From Actinophytocola sp044466355 (lineage in GTDB: Bacteria; Actinomycetota; Actinomycetes; Mycobacteriales; Pseudonocardiaceae), in NCBI RefSeq assembly GCF_044466355.1, contig NZ_JBITMQ010000011.1, positions 299,817 through 363,816 of the forward strand: a stretch of 64,000 nucleotides of DNA, in the 5' to 3' direction. Numbering within the stretch: position 1 is the first letter of the stretch; every line of letters starts with the position of its first letter. The notes beneath the pieces are model-generated. The model was not told where the DNA came from, did no database searches, and saw nothing but the letters and a program-made list of their open reading frames with translations. Of the stretch, positions 39,303 through 47,900 are shown in pieces. The position numbers and the translations under genes were made by a program.

Positions 39303-41359
39303 TCACGTTCCTGGTGGCGATCGCCGCCGTGCTGTTCTTCACGGCGCGGCGGCGAAAAAGACGCGGTACAGCGAAACCGGCCGGGCGTAGGGGCCGGTTC
39401 GCTTCGCTCGCGGTCGTGGCGGGCATCCTCGGCGTGCAGGCGATCTTCGGTTCGCCCGCGATGGCACAGCAGCAGGAAACGAGCTGTGCCCCATCCCCGG
39501 AGCGTCCCGGGGCGGGCATGGTCGGCGCCATCGACCCGTCTCAGGGCAACGGCGAGGCGGGTGGCCCGTACACCAACGAGAAGTTCCCGAACAGCCCGTA
39601 CCTGGACCACGGCTACGCCGGCATGGTCTGGCACACCTACGACCCGAACTGCAACCAGCCGGTCTCGATCTCGGACCCCAGCGTCACGATCGACACCTGG
39701 CTGGGCAACGAGCTGTTCAACCTGGGCAAGAACATCGTCGGCGCCACCAACTCGCTGCACTACACGCTCTACAACGGCGGTGTGCTGGGCGGGTTGAACC
39801 AGCAGATCGGCGCGGCCGCGAACGCCATCTTCGACAACATCTACATGCAGCTGTTCAGCGTCTTCATGCTGGTGCTGGCGGTGATGATGTTCCGGCAGAT
39901 CTGGCGTGGCGACCTGGCCACGGTGTCGAAACGCGGTCTGTTCGCCCTCGGTGGCATGTGGCTGGCGGCGTCCACACTCGTGCTGGTCAACAACTACGAC
40001 GCCATCGACCGGTTGATCGTGGAGGCCACCACCGGCATCCAGAACGGGTTCCAGAACCCGGAGGACGACCGGATCCAGCGGGACGTGCTGCCCACGGAGC
40101 TGCACACCAGGATCGTCTACGAGAACTGGCTGCGCGGTGAGTTCGGGCAGCCGAACGCCCCGCAGGCGGAGGAGTTCGGCCGTCGCCTCCTCGACGCGCA
40201 GGCGTGGAAGTGGGAGGACCTCGCGAGCGGCAACGACGCGAACGACCAGGCCGAGGCCGCGAAACAGGCCGAGTACGAGAAGATCTACAACGAGCTGGGT
40301 TCGGCGCAGGGCTACTTCGACGGCTCCGAGGGCAGCCGGGCGGGGTCGGGTTTCCTCGCGTTCTTCCAGTCGCTCGTGTACTCGTTCTTCCAGTTCCTCG
40401 CGAAGCTCGCCGTGCTGCTCGCGCAGCTGCTGCTCCGGGTGTTCACGCTCGCCGCGCCGGTGATCGGTCTGGTGGCGCTCGTCCACCACGACATCCTGCG
40501 CAAGGTGGGCCGGGCGGTCGGCGCGGTCGTGCTGAACGTGCTGATCCTGGCCATGCTGGCCGGCATCCACTTCAAGTTCCTGCAGCTGATCTTCGGGCCG
40601 GACGTCGAGCTGTCGATGCTGGTGCAGATGCTGCTCGCGGGCATCGTGACGGTGGTGTTCCTGCTGGTCGGCCGGCCGATGAAGCGGATGTGGCAGATGG
40701 TGGAGCTGTCCGTCGGCGCGGTCGGGGCCTCCGTGCCGACCGCGAGCCGGGGCGGCATCTTCTCCCGGTTCCGCCGTCGCAAGGGCGACGCGGAGCGCGG
40801 GCCGCAGGACGAGTTCTGGGACAACCTGCGTGACGAGGAGCTGGCCGGGGACACGGTGGCCACCACGCGTCCGGCCGGGCGCAGGCCGCGGCCGGAGGCG
40901 GCGGGCCCGGTCATGGCGACCGCCGAGCGGCTGGACACGCGGCGGCAGCCGATCGGGACCAGCGCGCTCGGGTTGCCTGCGGCACGTGGGGACGGCGACG
41001 CCGTGCTCATGCCCGGCGGCCCCGGCGGGCGGAACGACCCGGCCGGTGTGTTGCCGCCGCGACGCAGCAGGGTCGTCGACACCACCCCCGTGTACGACCG
41101 GGACTACGGCGAGGACGCGATGGTCGTCCCGTCGCAGGTCACGACCCCGCGGCGCGAGGGGCGGTTCGAGTCGGCGCCGACCGCGGCGCCCAGGAACAAC
41201 CCGAGGGCCGCGGACGTCGAGATGGTCGCCGGGCGCCCGGTGCACGTCGTGTACCGGCCGTCGCGGGGGCTCGAGGTGCGGGAACCGGCACCACGGCGGG
41301 AACCACGGCGCATGCCGTTGCGTGAGGGACCGCGGGACACCGACGCGGCGGTGAGGTGA
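39299..41359 (+). CDS. VirB6/TrbL-like polytopic membrane protein
   Basis: This 686-residue protein begins with a hydrophobic helix and basic patch (FLVAIAAVLFFTARRRKRRG), a second helix ending near SPAMAQ, and an extracellular domain with two cysteines. Helices lie around 185-205 (LFSVFMLVLAVMMFRQIW), 215-235, 360-395, 400-420 and 440-460 (MLVQMLLAGIVTVVFLLVG), the TrbL/VirB6 pattern. From about residue 480 a hydrophilic Arg/Pro-rich cytoplasmic tail of 200 residues follows. It would form the inner-membrane channel with VirB4. It is followed by the VirB8-like gene one base later. Confidence 0.75.
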   Translation: MITFLVAIAAVLFFTARRRKRRGTAKPAGRRGRFASLAVVAGILGVQAIFGSPAMAQQQETSCAPSPERPGAGMVGAIDPSQGNGEAGGPYTNEKFPNSPYLDHGYAGMVWHTYDPNCNQPVSISDPSVTIDTWLGNELFNLGKNIVGATNSLHYTLYNGGVLGGLNQQIGAAANAIFDNIYMQLFSVFMLVLAVMMFRQIWRGDLATVSKRGLFALGGMWLAASTLVLVNNYDAIDRLIVEATTGIQNGFQNPEDDRIQRDVLPTELHTRIVYENWLRGEFGQPNAPQAEEFGRRLLDAQAWKWEDLASGNDANDQAEAAKQAEYEKIYNELGSAQGYFDGSEGSRAGSGFLAFFQSLVYSFFQFLAKLAVLLAQLLLRVFTLAAPVIGLVALVHHDILRKVGRAVGAVVLNVLILAMLAGIHFKFLQLIFGPDVELSMLVQMLLAGIVTVVFLLVGRPMKRMWQMVELSVGAVGASVPTASRGGIFSRFRRRKGDAERGPQDEFWDNLRDEELAGDTVATTRPAGRRPRPEAAGPVMATAERLDTRRQPIGTSALGLPAARGDGDAVLMPGGPGGRNDPAGVLPPRRSRVVDTTPVYDRDYGEDAMVVPSQVTTPRREGRFESAPTAAPRNNPRAADVEMVAGRPVHVVYRPSRGLEVREPAPRREPRRMPLREGPRDTDAAVR

Positions 41360-41360
41360 C

Positions 41361-41984
41361 ATGCCGATCCGCACCAACCGCGGGCGCGCCGCGGTCTACC
41401 GACGCCTGTGGGGCTGGCCCATGCGCTCGCCCCGCCACCTCACCGTCGTGGTGTTCGTGGTCGCGGTGCTGGTCATCGCGACCGGCATCCTCGTCCCGCA
41501 GCTGACCGGCGGCGACAAGCCCGGCGGTCCGGCGGCGGCCGCGTCGTCGGACAACGAGAACCCGACCACCGCACCCAGCACGCCCGGCACCACGAACACG
41601 CCGGGCGTGACCGGGTCGGCGAGCGACCTGCCGACGCGCATCACCTCGGTGCCGTCCGCGCCGACGTCCGCGCCGCCGGACCCGGCCGCGCTGGACGTCG
41701 CCGACTCGTGGGGACGGGCCTGGGTGAACCACCCGGAGGGCATCAGCAACGAGGACTGGCTGGCCGACCTGCGGCCGTTCACGACCGAGGAACAGCTCAC
41801 GGAGATGGCCACGGTGGAGCCGGGCAACATCGGCGCCACGAAGGTGACCGGCGAACCGAAGGCGGTCGAGTCCTTCACGAGCTCCGTCCAGGTCGAGCTG
41901 CCGACCGACGACGGCAACCTACTCATCACGGTGATCGACACCCCCGACGGCTGGCGGGTGGCCTTCTACGAGCAGGTGAGCTGA
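41361..41984 (+). CDS. VirB8/TcpC-like bitopic protein
   Basis: This 207-residue protein has a short basic cytoplasmic start, one transmembrane helix (about 27-47, LTVVVFVVAVLVIATGI), a Pro/Thr/Ser-rich linker of 60 residues and a C-terminal domain of about 95 residues (ADSWGRAWVNHPEGISNEDW to GWRVAFYEQV). That domain has the size and strand pattern of the NTF2-like fold of VirB8/TcpC proteins, which act as assembly scaffold outside the membrane. Assignment rests on layout and gene order. Confidence 0.65.
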   Translation: MPIRTNRGRAAVYRRLWGWPMRSPRHLTVVVFVVAVLVIATGILVPQLTGGDKPGGPAAAASSDNENPTTAPSTPGTTNTPGVTGSASDLPTRITSVPSAPTSAPPDPAALDVADSWGRAWVNHPEGISNEDWLADLRPFTTEEQLTEMATVEPGNIGATKVTGEPKAVESFTSSVQVELPTDDGNLLITVIDTPDGWRVAFYEQVS

Positions 41985-41987
41985 CGC

Positions 41988-43001
41988 ATGAAAAGTGCCA
42001 TCGTCGTCGGAGGGCTGGTGGTCGTCGTGACGGTCGCCGTCGCCGGGGTCAGCGCGGTCACCCAGGTGGTGTCGCAGGACCAGGCGGTGGACCAGGCACG
42101 CGCGATGAGCGGGTCGCTGACCTGCAACGCGAGCCTCGGCCCGATCACGTCCGGCCCACCCGGCAGCGGTGCGTCGGCGGCGGCGAAGCTGACCGAGGAG
42201 CAGCGCGGCACCGTCGCGAAGATCATCGAGATCGGCAAGGAACGCGAGCTGCCGCCGCTGGCGTGGCAGATCGCGATCCAGGCGGGCATGACCGAGTCGG
42301 GGCTGCGCAGCCTCAACTACGGCGACCGCGACTCGCTCGGCATCTTCCAGATGCGGCCGTCGATGGGCTGGGGCACTCCCGCCCAGGTCACCGACCCCGT
42401 CTACGCGATCAACAAGTTCTACGACGTCCTGGAAGAGGTGCCCGACTGGGAGAAGCAGCGCCCCGGCGAGTCCGCCCAGGACGTGGAGCGGTCGGCGTTC
42501 CCGGACCGCTACCACCAGTGGGAGCCGATGGCGGCCCACCTGATCGGCAACGTCGGCCTGGTCCCGGACCCGACGGGCTGCGGCGAGGGCACGGGCCTGC
42601 TGGTGCCTGCGCCGACCAAGCAGGCCGGTCAGGCGATCCAGTGGGCGCTCAAGCAGCAGGGCAAGCCGTACCAGTGGGGTGCGGCGACCACACACCAGAA
42701 CTCGTTCGACTGCTCCAGCCTGATGCTGCAGGCGTACCGGGCGGTCGGCGTCACTCTCCCGAGGGTTTCTCGCCAGCAGTACCGGGCGGGCGCGATGCTG
42801 CCCGTGGAGCAGGCGCAGCCCGGTGACCTGCTGTTCTGGGGCTACGACACGAGCGATCCGAACACCATCCACCACGTTGCGATGTACATCGGGGACGGCA
42901 AGATCGTGGAGGCGCAGCAGACCGGGGTGCCCGTGCACATCCGCCCGGTCCGCTGGGGTGAGCCGGAGCTGATGGGCCAGGCCGTGCGGCCGGGCGTATG
43001 A
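41988..43001 (+). CDS. Membrane-anchored lysozyme-like and NlpC/P60 wall hydrolase (VirB1-like)
   Basis: This 337-residue protein opens with an N-terminal anchor (about 4-26). A lysozyme-like domain follows, with AIQAGMTESGLRSLNYGDRD (catalytic Glu in TESG) and SLGIFQMRPSMGWGTP. The C-terminal NlpC/P60 domain carries the catalytic Cys in FDCSSLMLQAYRAVG, the His in IHHVAMYIGDGK and a third residue in PVHIRP. In Gram-positive conjugation systems such two-domain enzymes open peptidoglycan for the channel. Its place after VirB8 fits that task. Confidence 0.9.
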   Translation: MKSAIVVGGLVVVVTVAVAGVSAVTQVVSQDQAVDQARAMSGSLTCNASLGPITSGPPGSGASAAAKLTEEQRGTVAKIIEIGKERELPPLAWQIAIQAGMTESGLRSLNYGDRDSLGIFQMRPSMGWGTPAQVTDPVYAINKFYDVLEEVPDWEKQRPGESAQDVERSAFPDRYHQWEPMAAHLIGNVGLVPDPTGCGEGTGLLVPAPTKQAGQAIQWALKQQGKPYQWGAATTHQNSFDCSSLMLQAYRAVGVTLPRVSRQQYRAGAMLPVEQAQPGDLLFWGYDTSDPNTIHHVAMYIGDGKIVEAQQTGVPVHIRPVRWGEPELMGQAVRPGV

Positions 43002-43014
43002 CCGAGGGGGCGCG

Positions 43015-43506
43015 ATGACCATGTACACGCCAGAGCCGATCCCGCCGCACATGGGCAGGCCCGCGTCGAGCACCCCGGTGCGCGACTACCTCGCCACCCC
43101 GCACCCCGGCACCCCCGAGAACTACGTGGTGATGCCGAAGTCGCTGGTGGAGGCCATGCCGCTGCCGTGGCAGAACGCGATGGTGCAGATCATGGCCGAG
43201 TTCCACCAGGCGTTCGGGCACCTCGACTGGCCGGAGTACCGGGTCGTCCCGTCCCGGCGGGAGAAGCTCGTGAACCTCGACGAGGACCAGCTGGCCGAGG
43301 CGGGTTACCTCGTCGAGATCGACGTGGACGGTGAGCTGGTCTACCGGGAGCGCAGCGGCAGGCGGATCGACAACCCGGAGGACACCGAGGTGCTGGTGTC
43401 GGTGATGGACCCGATCCCCGGCGACTACCGCAACGCCAACGAGGACACGCCGCCGCGTGGTTTCCCCACGCAGAACGTGGGGCCCTGGGCCCCGACACAG
43501 CATTAG
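43015..43506 (+). CDS. Hypothetical protein, last clear gene of the T4SS-like operon
   Basis: This 163-residue protein is read from ATG 43015 with GGGGGCG upstream. No signal peptide or membrane helix is visible. It has a proline-rich start (MYTPEPIPPHMGRPASS), a central helical core (VEAMPLPWQNAMVQIMAEFH) and an acidic beta part (EAGYLVEIDVDGELVYRE). It is only 13 bp after the wall hydrolase, so probably co-expressed. It may be a cytoplasmic accessory or substrate of the machine, but I do not recognise it. Confidence 0.65.
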   Translation: MTMYTPEPIPPHMGRPASSTPVRDYLATPHPGTPENYVVMPKSLVEAMPLPWQNAMVQIMAEFHQAFGHLDWPEYRVVPSRREKLVNLDEDQLAEAGYLVEIDVDGELVYRERSGRRIDNPEDTEVLVSVMDPIPGDYRNANEDTPPRGFPTQNVGPWAPTQH

Positions 43507-43515
43507 GCTCTTTTC

Positions 43516-43710
43516 ATGGCCGACAACAACCCGGACCCGGGCTGGTACTTCTGCACGAAGCACAACCGGGTCGAGCACGGCGAGGTGTGCCCGGCGATCG
43601 ACCGGATGGGTCCGTACCCGGATCGCGAGACCGCGGAACGCGCCCTGGACATCGCGAAACAACGCACGGAAGCCTGGGACAAGTCCGAACGCGACTGGGA
43701 CGATGACTAA
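43516..43710 (+). CDS. Small conserved actinobacterial protein (SPOR-like)
   Basis: This 64-residue cytoplasmic protein (GWYFCTKHNRVEHGEVCPAI, then DRMGPYPDRETAERALDIAK) has two Cys/His pairs that may bind metal. Small proteins of this pattern occur widely in actinobacteria and are often labelled SPOR domain-containing. Whether it belongs functionally with the T4SS-like genes or with the downstream nuclease is unclear. Confidence 0.7.
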   Translation: MADNNPDPGWYFCTKHNRVEHGEVCPAIDRMGPYPDRETAERALDIAKQRTEAWDKSERDWDDD

Positions 43711-43730
43711 CGCCCGGTAGGGTGCCGCTC

Positions 43731-45128
43731 GTGGTAATCCGTGCGAACAGCGACCGGATCGGGTTCGGCAAGGTCCGGGAGGAGTTCGCGCTGTCGCCGA
43801 ACTTCCCCTCGGCCGTGCTGGAGGAGGCGGAGCGGGCGGCGAACCGGCCCCATGACGGGCACAAGGACGCCACCGACCTACCGCTGGTGACCATCGACCC
43901 GCCCGGAGCGAAGGACCTCGACCAGGCGATGGCGGTGGAGCGGCGCGGCAGCGGTTTCCGCGTCCACTACGCCATCGCGGACCTGGGTGCGTTCGTCACC
44001 CCGGGTGGCGCGCTGGACCGGGAGGTCCGTGGTCGCGGCCAGACGATCTACCTGCCGGACGGCAACATCCCGCTGCACCCGCCGGTGCTGAGCGAGGGCG
44101 TCGCGAGCCTCCTGCCGGGACAGATCACGCCCGCCGCGCTGTGGACGCTGGACTGCGACGCCGACGGCGCGCTCGAGTCGGCGCACGTGCACCGCGCGCT
44201 GGTCCGGTCCCAGGCCCGGTTCGACTACGACACGGTCGACGCCGAGCTGAAGAACGGCACGGCCCACCCGTCGCTGGCCGTGCTGCCGGACATCGGCCGC
44301 CTGCGCCGCGAACGCGCGGTCGAACGCGGCGCGGTCGAGCTGCAGCTGCCGGACCAGGAGGTGGAGGCCGACGGCGACGGCTGGCGCCTCACGTTGCGCC
44401 CGCGCGTCGAGGTCGACGCGTGGAACGCCGAGATCTCCCTGCTCACGGGCATGGCCGCGGCGAAGCTCATGCTCGACGCGGGCGTCGGCATCCTCCGCAC
44501 GCTGCCCGACCCGGAGAACGGCGCGGTGAAGTGGCTGCGCCGCTCCGCCCGTTCGCTGGGCATCAACTGGCCGAGGAACATGGACGCCGCCGAGCTGCTC
44601 GCCGGCCTGGACCCGGAGCGCCCGGAGGCGCTGGCGTTGTTCATGGACGCCACCCGCCTGCTGCGTGGCGCCGGTTACACGGTCTTCGACGGCGACCACC
44701 CCGAACTGGCCACGCACGCCGGCATCGCCGCCCCGTACGCGCACGTCACCGCGCCGCTGCGCAGGCTGGTCGACCGGTTCGGCACCGAGATCTGCCTCGC
44801 GCTCGTCGCCGGTGACGAGGTGGCGGACTGGGTGCGGGAGGCGCTGCCCGCGCTGCCGGACGTGATGGCCGGTTCGGACGCGCTCGCGAACAAGGTCGAC
44901 CGGGCGTGCCTCGACCAGGTGGAGGCGTGGGTGCTGGGCAACCGCGTGGGGAGCGAGTTCGACGCGATCGTGTTGCGGTCGGAGGGCAACAACTCGGACG
45001 TGTTCCTGCCCGATCCGCCGGTGATCGCCAAGTGTGTGAATGGCGACCTTCGGGAAGGTGAAACGATTCGGGTGCGGTTGACTCAGGCGGACGCGGAGGC
45101 ACGCAAGGTCGTCTTCGAGCGGGCGTAG
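43731..45128 (+). CDS. RNB domain 3'-5' exoribonuclease (RNase II/R family)
   Basis: This protein of 465 residues is read from GTG 43731, eight bases after AGGG; GTG 43722 is an alternative. The RNB catalytic motif is DPPGAKDLDQAMAVE with the metal-binding aspartates, followed by YAIADLGAFV and VLSEGVASLLPGQ. The C-terminal part has TAPLRRLVDR. It lacks long N-terminal cold-shock domains and a basic S1 tail, like other actinobacterial short RNB enzymes. It degrades RNA from the 3' end. Confidence 0.9.
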   Translation: MVIRANSDRIGFGKVREEFALSPNFPSAVLEEAERAANRPHDGHKDATDLPLVTIDPPGAKDLDQAMAVERRGSGFRVHYAIADLGAFVTPGGALDREVRGRGQTIYLPDGNIPLHPPVLSEGVASLLPGQITPAALWTLDCDADGALESAHVHRALVRSQARFDYDTVDAELKNGTAHPSLAVLPDIGRLRRERAVERGAVELQLPDQEVEADGDGWRLTLRPRVEVDAWNAEISLLTGMAAAKLMLDAGVGILRTLPDPENGAVKWLRRSARSLGINWPRNMDAAELLAGLDPERPEALALFMDATRLLRGAGYTVFDGDHPELATHAGIAAPYAHVTAPLRRLVDRFGTEICLALVAGDEVADWVREALPALPDVMAGSDALANKVDRACLDQVEAWVLGNRVGSEFDAIVLRSEGNNSDVFLPDPPVIAKCVNGDLREGETIRVRLTQADAEARKVVFERA

Positions 45129-45163
45129 GTGGGACGGAGCGACCGATCAGACAAGGAGTGGCA

Positions 45164-45817
45164 TTGACCGACGTGACAGGCCTGACCGTTGGGGTGCTCG
45201 GCGGCACCGGGCCGCAGGGCAAGGGCCTCGCGCTGCGCTGGGCGAAGGCGGGCATCAAGGTGATCATCGGGTCGCGCAGCGCCGAGCGCGCCGAGGCGGC
45301 CGCGACCGAGCTGGGTGACGGGGTGACCGGCGCCGACAACACGACGACGGCCGCCGCAGCGGACGTCGTGCTGGTCGCGGTGCCGTGGGAGGGCCACGGT
45401 GACCTGCTGGCGTCCCTGCGTGAGCAGCTGCGCGGCAAGATCGTGATCGACTGCGTGAACCCGCTGGGGTTCGACAAGCAGGGACCGTTCGCGCTGCCCG
45501 TCGAGGAGGGCAGCGCGGCGCAGCAGGCCGAGCAGCTCCTGCCGGAGTCGCGGGTGACGGCCGCGTTCCACCACGTGTCGGCGGTGCACCTGGCCGACCT
45601 GTCGATCGCGGAGATGGACACCGACGTGCTGGTGCTGGGCGACGACCGCGAGGCCACCGACCTGGTCCGCGGGCTCGCGGACGCGATCCCCGGCATGCGC
45701 GGCGTCTACGGCGGCCGCCTGCGCAACGCGCACCAGGTGGAGGCGTTCACCGCGAACCTGATCGCCATCAACCGGCGCTACAAGGCGCACGCCGGGATCC
45801 GCGTCACGGACGTGTAG
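45164..45817 (+). CDS. npdG: NADPH-dependent F420 reductase
   Basis: This 217-residue enzyme transfers hydride between NADP(H) and coenzyme F420. The N-terminal Rossmann motif is GVLGGTGPQGKGLALRWA and the NADP-specific segment GSRSAERA. AAFHHVSAVHLAD and RNAHQVEAFTANLI are conserved in the F420:NADP family. TTG 45164 is the best start because AAGGAG lies six bases before it; GTG 45158 abuts that site. It shows that the organism uses F420. Confidence 0.9.
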   Translation: MTDVTGLTVGVLGGTGPQGKGLALRWAKAGIKVIIGSRSAERAEAAATELGDGVTGADNTTTAAAADVVLVAVPWEGHGDLLASLREQLRGKIVIDCVNPLGFDKQGPFALPVEEGSAAQQAEQLLPESRVTAAFHHVSAVHLADLSIAEMDTDVLVLGDDREATDLVRGLADAIPGMRGVYGGRLRNAHQVEAFTANLIAINRRYKAHAGIRVTDV

Positions 45818-46219
45818 ATGCAGGCGCTGCCACCGGGAGCCGAGAGGTGGACCGCGGCCGAGCGGGAGCTCGCGCTCGCGGTCCTCTCCGGCGGGACGGT
45901 GGTGGTGAACGTCCGCAAGAGCGGCCCCCACAAGCATGTGGTGCCGTGGCTGGTCGAGGAAGGTCTGCTCACCTACGTCGGCCACGCGGGCAACCGGCAC
46001 ACCTGGCCGGAGTCACCGTTCGCGAACCCGTTCGTCGGGCTGCGTGACACCGATCGGGCGACGATGGTGTCGAGGTACCGCGAGTGGCTGCACGAGCACC
46101 CGTCGCTGCTGCGCCGGATCCCGTCGGAACTGGCGGGCAGGGCACTGGGCTGCTGGTGCGCACCCGCGGCGTGTCACGCGGATGTGCTCGCGGAGGAGGC
46201 ACGACGTGCTGGTCGATGA
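45818..46219 (+). CDS. DUF4326 domain protein
   Basis: This 133-residue protein starts at ATG 45818 directly after the previous stop. The C-terminal half carries the DUF4326 pattern: VGHAGNRHTWPESPFANPF (HxWxxSxFANPF-like) and LGCWCAPAACHADVL with clustered cysteines and histidine that probably bind metal. The family is found in phages and bacteria and its function is not known. It overlaps the next gene by 14 bp. Confidence 0.82.
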   Translation: MQALPPGAERWTAAERELALAVLSGGTVVVNVRKSGPHKHVVPWLVEEGLLTYVGHAGNRHTWPESPFANPFVGLRDTDRATMVSRYREWLHEHPSLLRRIPSELAGRALGCWCAPAACHADVLAEEARRAGR

Positions 46220-46970
46220 CCTGGGGGAGCCGGTCCCGCTGGCGTCGCCGCCGAAGCGGGTGGTCAGCCTGGTCCCGTCGCTGACGGACGCGATCGAGGC
46301 GACCAGCCCGGGCCTGGTCGCGGGCGCGACCGATTACTGCACGCACCCGCCGTCACTCGACGTCCCCCGCGTGGGCGGCTCGAAGTACCCGGACGTGGAC
46401 AAGGTCCTGGACGTGCGCCCGGACCTGGTGGTGGCGAACGCGGAGGAGAACCGCCCGGACGACGTGGCCCGCATCCGCGCGGACGGCGTCCCGGTGTGGG
46501 TGACGGCCGCGGCGGCGACGGTCCCGGAGGGTCTCGGCTCGGTGCGCAGGCTGCTCACGCAGGGCCTGGACCTGGCGGAACCGGACTGGCTGGTCGCGGC
46601 GGAGGAGGCGTGGCGCACCCCGGAACCGGTGTGGGCGCGGGCGATCATCCCGGTGTGGCGGCGCCCGTGGATCGTGGTCGGCCGCGACACGTTCGCGGGT
46701 GACGTGCTGCTGCGGCTCGGGGTGGCGAACGTGTACGCCGACCACCCGGACCGCTACCCGCGCCCGTCGCTGGAGGAGCTGAACGCGGCGGCCGCCGACC
46801 TGGTGGTCCTGCCGGACGAGCCGTACGCGTTCACCGCCGACGACGGCCCGGAGGCGTTCCCTGGCCTGCCGTACGCGCTGGTCAACGGCCGCCACCTGAC
46901 GTGGTGCGGGCCCTCGCTGGCCGAGGCGCACGAAGCTCTCAGTGCCGGAATTCGTCGGTCGCGTCGATGA
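46206..46970 (+). CDS. Helical-backbone metal receptor / BtuF-like protein
   Basis: This 254-residue protein resembles the periplasmic-binding-protein type III fold (ABC_transporter substrate-binding, cobalamin/siderophore). Typical pieces are PKRVVSLVPSLTDAIEA, GATDYCTHPP, VGGSKYPDVDKVLDVRPDLV and NAEENRPDDV. It lacks a signal peptide, so it stays in the cytoplasm unless secreted differently. No permease or ATPase lies nearby. GTG 46206 is eight bases after GAGGAGG. Confidence 0.82.
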   Translation: MLVDDLGEPVPLASPPKRVVSLVPSLTDAIEATSPGLVAGATDYCTHPPSLDVPRVGGSKYPDVDKVLDVRPDLVVANAEENRPDDVARIRADGVPVWVTAAAATVPEGLGSVRRLLTQGLDLAEPDWLVAAEEAWRTPEPVWARAIIPVWRRPWIVVGRDTFAGDVLLRLGVANVYADHPDRYPRPSLEELNAAAADLVVLPDEPYAFTADDGPEAFPGLPYALVNGRHLTWCGPSLAEAHEALSAGIRRSRR

Positions 46971-47877
46971 GGGCGTCGAGGACGCCCAGGTCCGTGACGG
47001 CGTGCCCGGCACGCGGCACGATCGTCAGCTTCGAGTCCGGCCACGCGCGGTGCAGCTCCCACGCGGTGACCGGCGGGCACACCACGTCGTAGCGGCCCTG
47101 CACGATCCGGCCCGGGATGCCCGCGAGCTTGCCCGCGTCCCGCAGCAGCTGGTCCTGCGCGAACCAGCCGCCGTTGGCGAAGTAGTGCAGCGCGAGCTTG
47201 GTGAACGCGATCGCGAACCTCGGCTCGGCGTAGGTGGCGGCGAGGCCCGGGTTGGGGGTGATCGACACGATCGCGCCCTCCCAGTTGCTCCACGCGGCGA
47301 CCGCCTCGGCGGCACGGGCGGGGTCGTCGAGCAGTTCTCGGTAGCCATCGAGAACGTCGCCTTCGGGGACCAGTGCCGCGAACGTCTCCCACGCCTCCGG
47401 GAACAGCGCGCCCGCGCCGCCGCGGTAGAGCCAGTCCAGCTCGGACTGTCGCAGCATGAACACCCCGCGCAGCACCATCTCGGTCACCCGATCGGGGTGT
47501 GTTTGCGCGTAGGCGAGCGCGAGGGTGGCGCCCCAGGAACCGCCGAACAGCTGCCACCGTTCGATGCCGAGGTGCTCGCGGAGCTTCTCCATGTCGGCGA
47601 CGAGGTGCCACGTCGTGTTGTTCTCGTCGGGCGCGGCGGTGGCGACGTGCGGGGTGCTGCGGCCGCAGCCGCGCTGGTCGAACAGCACGATCCGGTAGGC
47701 GGCCGGGTCGAACAGCCTGCGCTGCAGCGGGGAGGTGGCGCCGCCTGGGCCGCCGTGCAGGAACACGACCGGCTTGCCGTCGGGGTTGCCGCTGACCTCC
47801 CAGTACACCTGGTGCCCGTCGCCGACGTCGAGCATGCCCTGTTCGAGCGCGGACAGCGGCGGGTAGAAGAAGCGCAC
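46939..47877 (-). CDS. pip: Prolyl aminopeptidase
   Basis: This alpha/beta-hydrolase of 312 residues removes N-terminal proline. HGGPGG at 41-46 forms the oxyanion region, the nucleophile is Ser114 in GGSWGATLA, and DQRGCGRSTPH is the signature of the Pip family. The catalytic Asp and His lie in VQGRYDVVCPP and PRAGHA. It converges on the metal-receptor gene with a 32-bp overlap. Confidence 0.94.
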   Translation of the reverse strand: MRFFYPPLSALEQGMLDVGDGHQVYWEVSGNPDGKPVVFLHGGPGGATSPLQRRLFDPAAYRIVLFDQRGCGRSTPHVATAAPDENNTTWHLVADMEKLREHLGIERWQLFGGSWGATLALAYAQTHPDRVTEMVLRGVFMLRQSELDWLYRGGAGALFPEAWETFAALVPEGDVLDGYRELLDDPARAAEAVAAWSNWEGAIVSITPNPGLAATYAEPRFAIAFTKLALHYFANGGWFAQDQLLRDAGKLAGIPGRIVQGRYDVVCPPVTAWELHRAWPDSKLTIVPRAGHAVTDLGVLDALIDATDEFRH

Positions 47878-47900
47878 GCGCGAAGCCTAGGCTCGGGGGC

